A stretch of DNA of 64,000 bases, taken from positions 20,447 through 84,446 of the forward strand of contig JACWEK010000002.1 of assembly GCA_014653535.1 (NCBI GenBank), given 5' to 3'. Of this stretch, positions 8,866 to 16,959 are shown one piece after another. The translations under genes and the position numbers were made by a program. The notes under the pieces were generated by a model. It made no database searches. It was not told the DNA's origin and saw only the letters and a list, made by a program, of their open reading frames with translations. Source of the DNA: Pelagibacterales bacterium SAG-MED43 (lineage in GTDB: Bacteria > Pseudomonadota > Alphaproteobacteria > Pelagibacterales > Pelagibacteraceae). Within the stretch, counting starts at the first letter, position 1, and the number at the start of each line of letters is the position of its first letter.

Positions 8866-9819
8866 ATGAAAAAAATTTTAATAACCAGGAGATTAATTAA
8901 AGATAGTGAAGATAAAGCAGTAAAAATTTTTGACGCAAAACTGAATTCAAATGATGAATTATATTCTCAACAAAAGGTAATAGAGATGAGTCAAGGGTGT
9001 GATGGAGTTTTAACTTCATTGACTGATAAAATGGATAAACAAACAATAGATATGTTACCTGATACAGTAAAAATTATTTCAAATTTTGCAGTAGGTTTTG
9101 GAAATATTGATTTAGATGCTGCAAAAAAAAGAGGTATTGCAGTTACAAATACCCCTGAGGTATTGTCAGATGCAACTGCTGAAATAGGTATTCTATTAAT
9201 ATTAGGAGCATGCAGAAGAGCATCTGAAGGAATAGAGTCAGCTAGAGAAGGAGGATGGAAATGGTCAGCTGATTATTTAATAGGAAAACAATTGACTGGT
9301 ACAAGATTAGGTGTTTTGGGAATGGGAAGAATTGGACAAAAGATTGCAAAAATTGCTAAATCTTTAGGAATGATAATTCATTATCATAATCGATCAAAAT
9401 TAAGTGAAGAAAAGGAAAATGGTGCTGTATATCATGACAATGTAAAAAGTTTATTTTCTGTTTCAGATGTATTGTCTATTTGTTGCCCAGCCACAAAAGA
9501 AACAGAAAACATGATTAATAAGGAAACTGTCGAGTTTTTTCCAAAGGGTTCAGTAATTACAAATGTAGCAAGAGGAGATATAGTTGATGATGAAGCGTTG
9601 ATAGATGCTTTGAATAGGAGAAAGATTTATGCAGTAGGCCTCGATGTATACAAAAATGAACCAAATTTAAATCCAGGTTATTTAAAAATTAAAACAGCTT
9701 TTATTTTACCCCACTTAGGAAGTGCCACCAAACACACTAGAATAGCAATGGCAAATTTAGCTATTGATAACATAGATGAATTTTTTAAAACTGGAAATTG
9801 CTCAAATAAAGTTAATTAA
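8866..9819 (+). CDS. NAD(P)-dependent D-2-hydroxyacid dehydrogenase (glyoxylate/hydroxypyruvate reductase-like)
   Basis: 317 residues with the usual split catalytic domain and central Rossmann domain. GMGRIGQ is the dinucleotide motif; the catalytic Arg is in NVARGDIVDDEAL, the Glu in VYKNEPN and the His in LPHLGSAT. Members reversibly reduce 2-oxo acids such as glyoxylate or hydroxypyruvate to D-2-hydroxy acids. It lies 11 bases after the FAD-linked dehydrogenase and ends the hydroxyacid gene run before the TRAP transporter, so it may balance the same oxo/hydroxy pool. Confidence 0.88.
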   Translation: MKKILITRRLIKDSEDKAVKIFDAKLNSNDELYSQQKVIEMSQGCDGVLTSLTDKMDKQTIDMLPDTVKIISNFAVGFGNIDLDAAKKRGIAVTNTPEVLSDATAEIGILLILGACRRASEGIESAREGGWKWSADYLIGKQLTGTRLGVLGMGRIGQKIAKIAKSLGMIIHYHNRSKLSEEKENGAVYHDNVKSLFSVSDVLSICCPATKETENMINKETVEFFPKGSVITNVARGDIVDDEALIDALNRRKIYAVGLDVYKNEPNLNPGYLKIKTAFILPHLGSATKHTRIAMANLAIDNIDEFFKTGNCSNKVN

Positions 9820-9837
9820 TTCTACTTGAGATTGTAT

Positions 9838-9873
9838 AAAGGTTGGATTATGCGACATCTACACCTTTTTTTT
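9838..9873 (+). terminator. Possible intrinsic terminator after the 2-hydroxyacid dehydrogenase gene
   Basis: AAAGGT (9838-9843) can pair with ACCTTT (9863-9868), with a short GAT/ATC inner stem, and is followed by a run of T to 9873. It would separate the hydroxyacid enzyme genes from the independently expressed TRAP binding-protein gene. The stem is short, with an imperfect middle, so confidence is moderate. Confidence 0.4.
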
Positions 9874-9925
9874 AAAAGACTCTATTCTGATTCTATGTTT
9901 AAATTATTATAGTTAATTAACTACT

Positions 9926-9932
9926 AGAGGAG
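9926..9932 (+). promoter_or_regulatory. Strong Shine-Dalgarno before the TRAP binding protein gene
   Basis: AGAGGAG lies a few bases before the ATG at 9938. Most genes in this window have weak or no recognisable Shine-Dalgarno sequence, so this near-consensus site fixes the start and suggests very high translation, as expected for an abundant periplasmic binding protein. Confidence 0.7.
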
Positions 9933-9937
9933 AAATA

Positions 9938-11095
9938 ATGACAAAAGAAAATAAATCATTGAAGATTAAAACTTCTTCAAGACGTAAGTTCTTTAAAACT
10001 GCTGCTAAAGCAGGAGCTGTTGCTGCAGCTACTGTTGCAATGCCAAACATTGCAAGAGCAGACGGTCATGTAACATTAAAGATGCAAGCAGCTTGGCCTT
10101 CAGGCGCTAACATCTTTTTTGAAATGGCTGGGGATTACTGTAACATGGTTAAAGAAATGTCTGGAGGTTCACTTAAGATTGATCTTCAACCAGTAGGTTC
10201 AGTTGTAAAAACTTCAGAAATAGGTGCAGCTGTTAGTGACGGTAACTTAGATATGGGTCACTGGGTAACAGCATATTGGTATGGAAAAAATCCTGCCGCT
10301 TCACTATTTGGAACTGGTCCTTCATATGGAATGTCATCTCAAGAAGTTATGGGATGGATGGAGTATGGTGGAGGAAGAAAACTGTATGATGAAGCAGTAG
10401 CTTCAGTTGGATTCGATTATATTGGATTCTTTCATATGCCTATGCCAGCACAACCTTTTGGTTGGTTCAAAAAGAACGTAACAAAAGTATCTGATGTTAA
10501 AGGTATGAAGTATAGAACGGTTGGTTTAGCGACTAACGTTTTGACTGCTATGGGAATGGTCGTAAGACAATTACCAGGTGGTGAAATTCAACCAGCGATG
10601 AAAACTGGTTTGATCGATGCTGCAGAGTTTAACAACCCTACATCAGACTCACAGTTTGGAATGCAAGACGTATCTAAACACTATCACTTAGGTAGTTTCC
10701 ACCAGTCTCAAGAAATGTTTGAGATACCGGTGAACAAGAAAAGATACAATAGCCTTTCACCTGCTCATCAAGCTATCTTGAAAAATGCTGCTTATGCTGC
10801 AAACTCAGATAACTACTTTAAAGCTTTAGTTAGATATTCAGCTGACTTAGCTAAGTTGATGAATGAGCATAAGGTAAATGTTTACCAAACATCTGATGCA
10901 ATTTTAGCTGAACAATTAAAAGGTTGGGATAAAATTGTTGGTGATTTTTCAAAGAAAGATCCTTTCTTTAAGAAAATTATCGAATCTCAAAAAGCATATG
11001 CTAAGAGAACTATGAAGTATCTGTTGATGAATCAACCGAACTACAAATTAGCTTATGAAAATGAGTTTGGTCCAATTGGAAAAGTTAAAATTTAA
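9938..11095 (+). CDS. TRAP transporter substrate-binding protein (TakP-like DctP)
   Basis: 385 residues with a twin-arginine signal: SSRRKFFK (Arg15-Arg16), then an alanine-rich hydrophobic stretch and a likely cleavage after ARA (about residue 41). The mature part is a DctP-family periplasmic binding protein; the block LPGGEIQPAMKTGLIDAAEF is close to what I recall of the TakP/lactate-binding branch, which binds 2-oxo acids or lactate. The flanking hydroxyacid oxidoreductases support a lactate or 2-oxoacid ligand, but this is inference. Tat export implies folding in the cytoplasm. It is followed by a strong terminator and then the two membrane subunits. C, G and A usage in codons looks more optimised than in neighbours (e.g. 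many AAC and GCT codons), consistent with high expression. Confidence 0.9.
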   Translation: MTKENKSLKIKTSSRRKFFKTAAKAGAVAAATVAMPNIARADGHVTLKMQAAWPSGANIFFEMAGDYCNMVKEMSGGSLKIDLQPVGSVVKTSEIGAAVSDGNLDMGHWVTAYWYGKNPAASLFGTGPSYGMSSQEVMGWMEYGGGRKLYDEAVASVGFDYIGFFHMPMPAQPFGWFKKNVTKVSDVKGMKYRTVGLATNVLTAMGMVVRQLPGGEIQPAMKTGLIDAAEFNNPTSDSQFGMQDVSKHYHLGSFHQSQEMFEIPVNKKRYNSLSPAHQAILKNAAYAANSDNYFKALVRYSADLAKLMNEHKVNVYQTSDAILAEQLKGWDKIVGDFSKKDPFFKKIIESQKAYAKRTMKYLLMNQPNYKLAYENEFGPIGKVKI

Positions 11096-11117
11096 TTAAC
11101 TTTAAAAGATTTAAATT

Positions 11118-11147
11118 AAAGGGGGTTTAAAAACCCCCTTTTTTTTT
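11118..11147 (+). terminator. Intrinsic terminator/attenuator between TRAP binding protein and permease genes
   Basis: GGGGG at 11121-11125 pairs with CCCCC at 11134-11138, extended by flanking A/T pairs (AAA before, TTT after), and is followed by a run of T to 11147. It is the clearest terminator in the window. Its position inside the transporter gene set, 23 bases after the binding-protein stop, fits partial termination that gives far more binding protein than permease. Confidence 0.9.
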
Positions 11148-11176
11148 GCCGAAATTTACTATACTTATAAATTATT

Positions 11177-11761
11177 ATGGAATCTTACATTAAATTTGCA
11201 GACACACTAAGTACTTCAATGGGTAAGTCTTTCTCCTGGTGCATAGTTATTTTAATGGGAGGCACAGTCTACGAAGTAGTAATGGCTTATGCTTTTAATG
11301 CACCTACATTATGGAATTTTGATTTTAGTATGCAAATGTATGGAGCTATATTGATGATGTCTGGTGCATATTGTCTTGCAACTGAAGCTCATGTAAGAGG
11401 AGATGTAATTTATAGATTATTTAGCCAAAAAACTCAGGCATGGATAGATTTAATCCTATATTTTATTTTCTTTTTTCCAGGAGTTATAGCTTTAGCATTT
11501 TATGGTTATGAGTATGCAGCTCAAGCTTGGAAAATTAAAGAGACTAGCTGGAGCAGTCCAGCTCAAATTCAAATTTATATGGTAAAATCTATGATCCCTG
11601 CTGCAGGTGTTATGTTAATTATTCAGGGAGTAAGTGAAGTATTCAGATCTCTAATCTGCATAAAAACTGGTATTTGGCCTTCGCGAATGGTTGTCGCTGA
11701 AGAAACAGATAAAATTTTAATGAGAACTTCTCAAGCAGAGGATAAGAACAATGTTATTTAG
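11177..11761 (+). CDS. TRAP transporter small permease subunit (DctQ-type)
   Basis: 194 residues with four predicted membrane segments (around 18-37, 52-70, 90-112 and 132-155). The segment MSGAYCLATEAHVRGDVIYR matches the conserved region of DctQ proteins, where H-VR-D is typical. DctQ forms the membrane complex with DctM that accepts ligand from the periplasmic binding protein and uses the sodium gradient. It overlaps dctM by 11 bases, so the two are translated together. Confidence 0.88.
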   Translation: MESYIKFADTLSTSMGKSFSWCIVILMGGTVYEVVMAYAFNAPTLWNFDFSMQMYGAILMMSGAYCLATEAHVRGDVIYRLFSQKTQAWIDLILYFIFFFPGVIALAFYGYEYAAQAWKIKETSWSSPAQIQIYMVKSMIPAAGVMLIIQGVSEVFRSLICIKTGIWPSRMVVAEETDKILMRTSQAEDKNNVI

Positions 11762-13112
11762 TCTTACAAATCCAGAAGTTGCAATTCTAATGATGGGCGT
11801 TTTTTTATTTGCAGTATTATTAGGTTTTCCAATAGCTTTTACTCTGATGGCGATGGGAATAGGTTTTGGTTATTATGCTTATTACGATCCAGTTTTAATG
11901 GATCACCTTTTTGACAATAGAATATTTTCTTTATTCGTTAAAAATACTTACACAGTTATGGATAACAATGTGCTTACTGCAGTACCCCTTTTTTTATTTA
12001 TGGGATATTTGGTTGAAAGAGCTGGGATTGTAGCTAAATTATTTTTTGCAATAAGACTTGCCGCTCATAGATTGCCTGCATCTATGGCTGTAGCAGCATT
12101 AATAACCTGTACTTTATTTTCTACGGCGACAGGAATTATTGGAGCAGTGGTAACATTAATGGGCTTATTAGCTTGGCCTGCGATGGTTAAAGCGGGATAT
12201 GATAAAAAATTTGCATCAGGAATAATTTGTAGTGGTGGTTGCTTAGGAATTTTAATTCCTCCAAGCATAATGTTAATTGTATATTCAGTAATTGCACAAT
12301 TATCACCATTAAGATTATTTGCTGCAGCAATTTTTCCAGGATTAATGTTAGCAGGACTATATATTGGATATGCAATTTTTAGAGCATGGCTTAATCCTTC
12401 AATAGCTCCACGACCACCAGCTGAAGATATTCCACCAAGAGCAGAAATTTTAAAAGAAGTCCTAGTTTCCTTTGTTCCTTTGTTTGGTTTGATAATGCTT
12501 GTGCTTGGAACGATTTTGGCGGGGATTGCCACCCCAGCAGAAGCTGCAGCCGCTGGAGCTTTTGGTGCTTTAATTTTATCTTGGTTTTATAAAACACTTA
12601 AATGGCAAAATTTTAAAGAATCTGTCTTTTTAACAGCAAAAACTACCGCAATGATTATGTGGTTATTTATTGGATCTTGGACTTTTTCTTCAGTCTTTTC
12701 TTATTTAGGTGGTCATGAGGTATTTGAACATTTCTTTACATCAATAAATATAACAACATGGCAATTTTTAATAATAACTCAAATAATAATTTTTCTTTTA
12801 GGCTGGCCCTTAGAATGGACAGAAATTTTAATTATATTTGTACCAATATTTTTACCATTATTAGAAATATTTAATGTTAATCCCTATTTTTTTGCAATGT
12901 TAATTGCATTAAACTTACAAACATCCTTTTTAACTCCTCCAATGGCTATGTCCGCCTATTATCTCAAAGGAGTGCAAAAAACTAACGTTGAACTATTAGA
13001 AATATTTAAGGGCATCATGCCGTTTTTGGGCATAGTTATTTTTGGAATGTTTTTGATGTATATGTTTCCTGGAATTGCTTTATGGCTTCCAGAAGTATTG
13101 TTTGCAGACTAA
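11751..13112 (+). CDS. TRAP transporter large permease subunit (DctM-type)
   Basis: 453 residues with about 12-13 membrane spans. Conserved DctM features include the glycine/serine-rich GIICSGGCLGILIPPSIMLI block and the ATPAEAAAAGAFGAL block, and a late SFLTPPMAMSAYYLKG motif. It carries the transport path of the sodium-coupled transporter. The stop at 13110-13112 is followed 5 bases later by the amidase ATG, so the amidase is probably co-transcribed. Confidence 0.92.
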   Translation: MLFSLTNPEVAILMMGVFLFAVLLGFPIAFTLMAMGIGFGYYAYYDPVLMDHLFDNRIFSLFVKNTYTVMDNNVLTAVPLFLFMGYLVERAGIVAKLFFAIRLAAHRLPASMAVAALITCTLFSTATGIIGAVVTLMGLLAWPAMVKAGYDKKFASGIICSGGCLGILIPPSIMLIVYSVIAQLSPLRLFAAAIFPGLMLAGLYIGYAIFRAWLNPSIAPRPPAEDIPPRAEILKEVLVSFVPLFGLIMLVLGTILAGIATPAEAAAAGAFGALILSWFYKTLKWQNFKESVFLTAKTTAMIMWLFIGSWTFSSVFSYLGGHEVFEHFFTSINITTWQFLIITQIIIFLLGWPLEWTEILIIFVPIFLPLLEIFNVNPYFFAMLIALNLQTSFLTPPMAMSAYYLKGVQKTNVELLEIFKGIMPFLGIVIFGMFLMYMFPGIALWLPEVLFAD

Positions 13113-13117
13113 AAAAA

Positions 13118-14443
13118 ATGATTGATATATTTTCGTTAAGTGTTGAAGATTTAGCCTCAAAAATCAAAGAAGGCCATTTAAGCTCAGTTGAAGTTTGCAA
13201 AAAATATATTGAAAGAATAAGTAAATTTGAAAAAGATATTAAAGCATGGACTCACTTTGATAAAAAAGTTTTATTGGAGAAGGCTGCTGACGCAGATGAG
13301 CACAGAAAATCAGGAAAACCTGTAGGTTCATTACACGGAGTTCCAATAGCTTTAAAAGATATAATAGGAACTGTAGATATGCCAACAGAGTGCGGAACAA
13401 CTATTAGAAAAGGTAAATCTTATTCTCAAAATGCTGAGATAGTTGAACTTTTACATTCTGCTGGTGCTATTGTAATGGGCAAAACAGCTACTTCAGAATT
13501 AGCATATCTCAGTCCACCAAAAACTACCAATCCTCATGATTACTCACGCACGCCAGGTGGTTCATCTAGCGGTTCAGCAGCTTCAGTTGCATCTCTAATG
13601 GCTCCACTTTCAATTGGGTCACAAACTGGGGGATCAGTTATAAGACCCGCTTCCTATTGTGGTGTCGTTGGATATAAACCAACTTATGGTTTAATTTCAA
13701 GAAATGGTGTTTTGAGAACTTCCTACGCGCTAGATCATATTGGTATATTTGGAAGAAGTGTTCAAGATGTAGCTTTACTAGCAAAAGTTTTAATTAAAAA
13801 AGATCATCATGATCCAGCAACTATTTATTACTCAGCAGAAAATATTTTAGAAGAAACAAAAAAAGGTCCTGCATATGAACCTAAGTTTATTTTTTACAAA
13901 TCAGACTATTGGAAAATAATTGATAAAAAATCTAGAGAGTCTTTTGAATACTTTATAAAGTCATTTAAAAATATTGAGGTATTTGATACTCCATCATATT
14001 TTAAAGATATACATAAATATCATCAGATTATTCATGAATCAGATTTGGCTAATAATTTTGCGATGTATTATAAAAAGTATAAAACAAAATTATCAAAATA
14101 TATGCAAACTGCTATAACTAAAGGCAACAAGTATTCAGCAAAAGAATATGCTGAGGCAATTGATTTTAAAAAAAGAAGTTATGAGTCTTACCAAGAAGTA
14201 TTTGAGGATTACCATGGTGTGCTATCGCCCTCTAGTCCTGGTGTAGCACCTAAAGGCTTGAAGAGCACTGGAACAGCAGAATTTAACAAAGTCTGGTCTT
14301 ATCTAGGAACACCATGTATATCTCTTCCGTTGCTTGAAGGTGAAAATAATCTACCATTAGGGGTTCAGCTAATAGGAGATCGTTATGATGATCATAGGTT
14401 TTTAGGTGTTGCTAATTGGTTAGAAAAGGAATGTAATAATTAA
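13118..14443 (+). CDS. Amidase signature family hydrolase (GatA/AtzF-like)
   Basis: I place the start at the ATG at 13118 (441 residues), because the longer reading from 13082 would overlap dctM by 31 bases and only adds a non-conserved stretch. The Ser-cisSer-Lys triad is Lys80 (ALKD), Ser149 (GGSSSGSAAS) and Ser173 (TGGSVIRPA), followed by GYKPTYG. Such enzymes hydrolyse amides, ureas or carbamates. No gatB or gatC lies nearby and the protein is shorter than GatA, so it is probably catabolic rather than the tRNA amidotransferase subunit. Being next to the TRAP genes, it may act on an imported amide. Confidence 0.8.
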   Translation: MIDIFSLSVEDLASKIKEGHLSSVEVCKKYIERISKFEKDIKAWTHFDKKVLLEKAADADEHRKSGKPVGSLHGVPIALKDIIGTVDMPTECGTTIRKGKSYSQNAEIVELLHSAGAIVMGKTATSELAYLSPPKTTNPHDYSRTPGGSSSGSAASVASLMAPLSIGSQTGGSVIRPASYCGVVGYKPTYGLISRNGVLRTSYALDHIGIFGRSVQDVALLAKVLIKKDHHDPATIYYSAENILEETKKGPAYEPKFIFYKSDYWKIIDKKSRESFEYFIKSFKNIEVFDTPSYFKDIHKYHQIIHESDLANNFAMYYKKYKTKLSKYMQTAITKGNKYSAKEYAEAIDFKKRSYESYQEVFEDYHGVLSPSSPGVAPKGLKSTGTAEFNKVWSYLGTPCISLPLLEGENNLPLGVQLIGDRYDDHRFLGVANWLEKECNN

Positions 14444-14444
14444 G

Positions 14445-14621
14445 ATGCAAAAATTTACTACGTTTTTAGGTTCTTTACTTGCGATTGCCTTTTTAGTGGG
14501 CCTTGCATTTACATTAACAAGATCATCGATGATAGGTTTTTTTGATGTATTGCCTGTTTATATTTTAATGGGTATCGCAATCTTTATGATGGTTTATGAA
14601 GCCTTCTTTGATAAAAAATAA
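14445..14621 (+). CDS. Small two-span membrane protein, 58 residues
   Basis: An ATG one base after the amidase stop opens a 58-codon frame ending TAA at 14619-14621. The product begins MQKFTTFLGS and has two hydrophobic segments (about 7-23 and 36-52) and a short charged end YEAFFDKK. It fills an otherwise empty 195-base gap between the amidase and the DMT permease. I do not recognise the family. Tight spacing and an intact hydrophobic design support a real gene; it could be a small accessory subunit, but nothing visible shows of what. Confidence 0.6.
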   Translation: MQKFTTFLGSLLAIAFLVGLAFTLTRSSMIGFFDVLPVYILMGIAIFMMVYEAFFDKK

Positions 14622-14638
14622 ATAATCCAAGTAAATCA

Positions 14639-15544
14639 TTGAGCAATAAAACTAATAATCTTTTAGCACTCTCACTTTTGTTTATCCAGCCAATTTTTAT
14701 GGCATCAAATTTAGTTGTAGCTCGAGGAGGTGTTGAGTATGTTCCACCAATTTCCTTAGCATTTTGGAGATGGACATTAGTTTTTTTAATTCTCCTACCC
14801 TTTACTTATGTAACCTTAAAAAAAAATTATAAAATTTTAAAAAAAGAATATAAAAAACTTTTTTTCTTAGGTGCAACTGGCTGCGGTATCTGTGGTGCGT
14901 TCCCTTTTTTAGCTGGTCAAACCACTACAGTTACTAATATGGGAATTATATATACGTCTTCTCCAATATTTATAATTTTGATTTCTAGTATTTTTTTTAA
15001 TGAAAAAATTAATTTAACTAAGATTATTGGGCTTATAACTTGTTTAATTGGAGTCTTTGCAATTATTATAAAGGGTGATTTTTACTTATTAATAAATCTA
15101 AATTTTACAATTGGTGATCTTTGGATGTTAGCTGCTGCTATAGGATGGGCATTATATTCAATTTACTTGTTTTATTGGAAATCAAAACTTGAGATTTTTC
15201 AAAGATTTACTTTGATTGCATTTTTTGGTGCAGTTAGTTTATTTCCTTTTTATATTGGGGAAGAAATTTTTTTTGAAAAAACTGTATTTAATAAACAATT
15301 TTTAATGTGGGTAATTTTTGCAGCTATTTCTCCAGGTATAATTGCATTCACACTTTATACTATTACACAAAAAAAACTTGGTGCCTCTTTGACCGGATTT
15401 ACATTATATATTTTTACAATCTATGGAGCGATATATGGTTATTTTTTATTTGGAGAAAAATTAGAAAACTATCATTTGATAGGAACAATTTTGGTATTTA
15501 TTGGTGTATATTTAGCAAAGAAAAAAAATGTTCAAAAAATTTAG
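14639..15544 (+). CDS. EamA/DMT-superfamily permease
   Basis: 301 residues, about ten membrane spans arranged as two EamA repeats; LGASLTGFTLYIFTIYGAIY and the ending IGTILVFIGVYLAKK are typical of the second repeat. DMT permeases export or import small metabolites (amino acids, nucleobases and others), and the substrate cannot be read from sequence. The start used is a TTG at 14639; the next in-frame ATG (14699) would remove part of the first membrane span, so TTG is preferred. The 3' end overlaps the following gene by 17 bases. Confidence 0.85.
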   Translation: MSNKTNNLLALSLLFIQPIFMASNLVVARGGVEYVPPISLAFWRWTLVFLILLPFTYVTLKKNYKILKKEYKKLFFLGATGCGICGAFPFLAGQTTTVTNMGIIYTSSPIFIILISSIFFNEKINLTKIIGLITCLIGVFAIIIKGDFYLLINLNFTIGDLWMLAAAIGWALYSIYLFYWKSKLEIFQRFTLIAFFGAVSLFPFYIGEEIFFEKTVFNKQFLMWVIFAAISPGIIAFTLYTITQKKLGASLTGFTLYIFTIYGAIYGYFLFGEKLENYHLIGTILVFIGVYLAKKKNVQKI

Positions 15545-16346
15545 GAAGAATTTATTGCAATTAGTTTTAATTATCTTTTTTTTGTATTTTTTTGTTTTAG
15601 TATTTTTATACTTCTATCAGCGAAATTTACTTTATCATCCAAATGAAAATAACTATTCAGGAGATAAAATTTTAGTTGATATTAAAAAAGTTAAAATACG
15701 AACTTCAGATAACATTGAACTACTTGGATGGTATCATGAAAAAAATCTTAAAAACTTCAAAACTTTAATTTACTTTCATGGGAATGCAGGATCTTTAGAA
15801 AATAGAATTCATAAGCTGAATCATTTTCAAGATATGAATATCAATTTTTTAATTATAGCTTGGCGAGGGTTTAGTGGAAATAATGGTAAACCTTCTGAAC
15901 AAGGTTTCTATGAAGATGGAAAAAGTGCAATTAATTGGATTACTGAAAAACAGGTGGATGAAAAAAATATTATTTTATATGGAGAGTCATTAGGCACAGG
16001 GGTAGCTACACATTTAGCTCAAAATAAAAGTTATGCGGGCGTTATTTTAGAAACCCCATTCACATCAATGATAGATGCGGCCAAAACATTTTATCCTTAT
16101 ATTCCAGTAAATTTATTACTTAAAGATAAATTTGAAAATTATAAAAAAATTAAGAATATAAATGCACCTATTTTAGTAATGCATGGTGAGGCAGATCAAA
16201 TAGTTCCATTCTCAATGGGTAAAAAAATTTATGAATTAGCAAATGAACCCAAATATTCTTACTTTACCAAATATGACAATCATATGATGGAATACGATGA
16301 AAAGTTAGTTTTAGCACTTAAATCATTTCTTAAAAGTTTAAATTAA
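15528..16346 (+). CDS. Membrane-anchored alpha/beta hydrolase (BEM46/ABHD-type)
   Basis: 272 residues: an N-terminal membrane anchor (about 10-30), the RNLLYHP segment typical of this group, an oxyanion region YFHGNAGS, the nucleophile elbow GESLGTG, an Asp in HGEADQIVPF and a His near YDNHMMEYD. Serine-nucleophile hydrolases of this group act on esters or thioesters, and the bacterial members are mostly uncharacterised. It starts inside the last codons of the DMT permease, so the two are probably co-expressed. Substrate unknown. Confidence 0.8.
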   Translation: MFKKFRKNLLQLVLIIFFLYFFVLVFLYFYQRNLLYHPNENNYSGDKILVDIKKVKIRTSDNIELLGWYHEKNLKNFKTLIYFHGNAGSLENRIHKLNHFQDMNINFLIIAWRGFSGNNGKPSEQGFYEDGKSAINWITEKQVDEKNIILYGESLGTGVATHLAQNKSYAGVILETPFTSMIDAAKTFYPYIPVNLLLKDKFENYKKIKNINAPILVMHGEADQIVPFSMGKKIYELANEPKYSYFTKYDNHMMEYDEKLVLALKSFLKSLN

Positions 16347-16395
16347 GACACATTCCAACCAAATAAAATTCAATATTATCTTTTAAGTTTAGAAT

Positions 16396-16959
16396 ATGAG
16401 AAGAATATTTTTACTAATTATTTTTATTTTTTCTTTAAAGAACGTTGTTAGTGCAAAAGATAATGAATTTTTAGCTGATGATTTATTTCATATTGATCAC
16501 ATGAATTCTCATAACAAAAATTTTGCCTTGTATTTTAAGGGTAGAGAAAAATCAATTTTGGCCAGAGGTGAAATTAGCAATTATATTAATGATTATCCAA
16601 AAGATCTTTATATTTATGATTATAATACTAAAACTTCATCTCCATTAATATCTTATGAATGGTTTCCGTCCCACGCAAAATATTATCTTCAGGAATATGA
16701 CTTTCCTGTATTTCCAGACGATTTTGCATACTATCTTCTAAAAGATAATAAAACCTTAGTTATGATAAGTGCAGTAAAAAGTTTTAATGCTAACTTTAAA
16801 TTTGATATTATAGAAAAAAAACTAGAGTTGTATCCTGCTAATGGAAAATTTGATTTTATCATATCTTCTTTTGCCAAAAATTGTGGTCATTCTAAATTTG
16901 AGGATAATTATAAATGTAGTTTTTACAAACCATTAATATCAAGCAACTTAATTAACTAG
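16396..16959 (+). CDS. Secreted protein of unknown function
   Basis: 187 residues, not recognised. A signal peptide is clear (MRRIFLLIIFIFSLKNVVSA, cleavage after about residue 20). The mature part is rich in aromatic residues (for example YEWFPSHAKYYLQEY) and has just two cysteines, Cys163 and Cys174, near the C-terminus in a spacing that could form a disulfide in the periplasm. No repeats, lipobox or membrane span are visible. Its end overlaps the 3' end of ftsY on the other strand by 8 bases. The intact frame and signal peptide support a real gene. Confidence 0.6.
   Translation: MRRIFLLIIFIFSLKNVVSAKDNEFLADDLFHIDHMNSHNKNFALYFKGREKSILARGEISNYINDYPKDLYIYDYNTKTSSPLISYEWFPSHAKYYLQEYDFPVFPDDFAYYLLKDNKTLVMISAVKSFNANFKFDIIEKKLELYPANGKFDFIISSFAKNCGHSKFEDNYKCSFYKPLISSNLIN

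Noticed and set aside
9826-9854. TTGAGA with TATGCG 17 bases later as a promoter for the TRAP binding protein gene.
   Set aside because: The -10 is poor and the site overlaps the likely terminator of the preceding gene, so I could not support it.
12065-12532. 155-codon minus-strand open frame opposite dctM.
   Set aside because: The plus-strand frame encodes a full-length conserved permease; the reverse product resembles no family and has no start signals.
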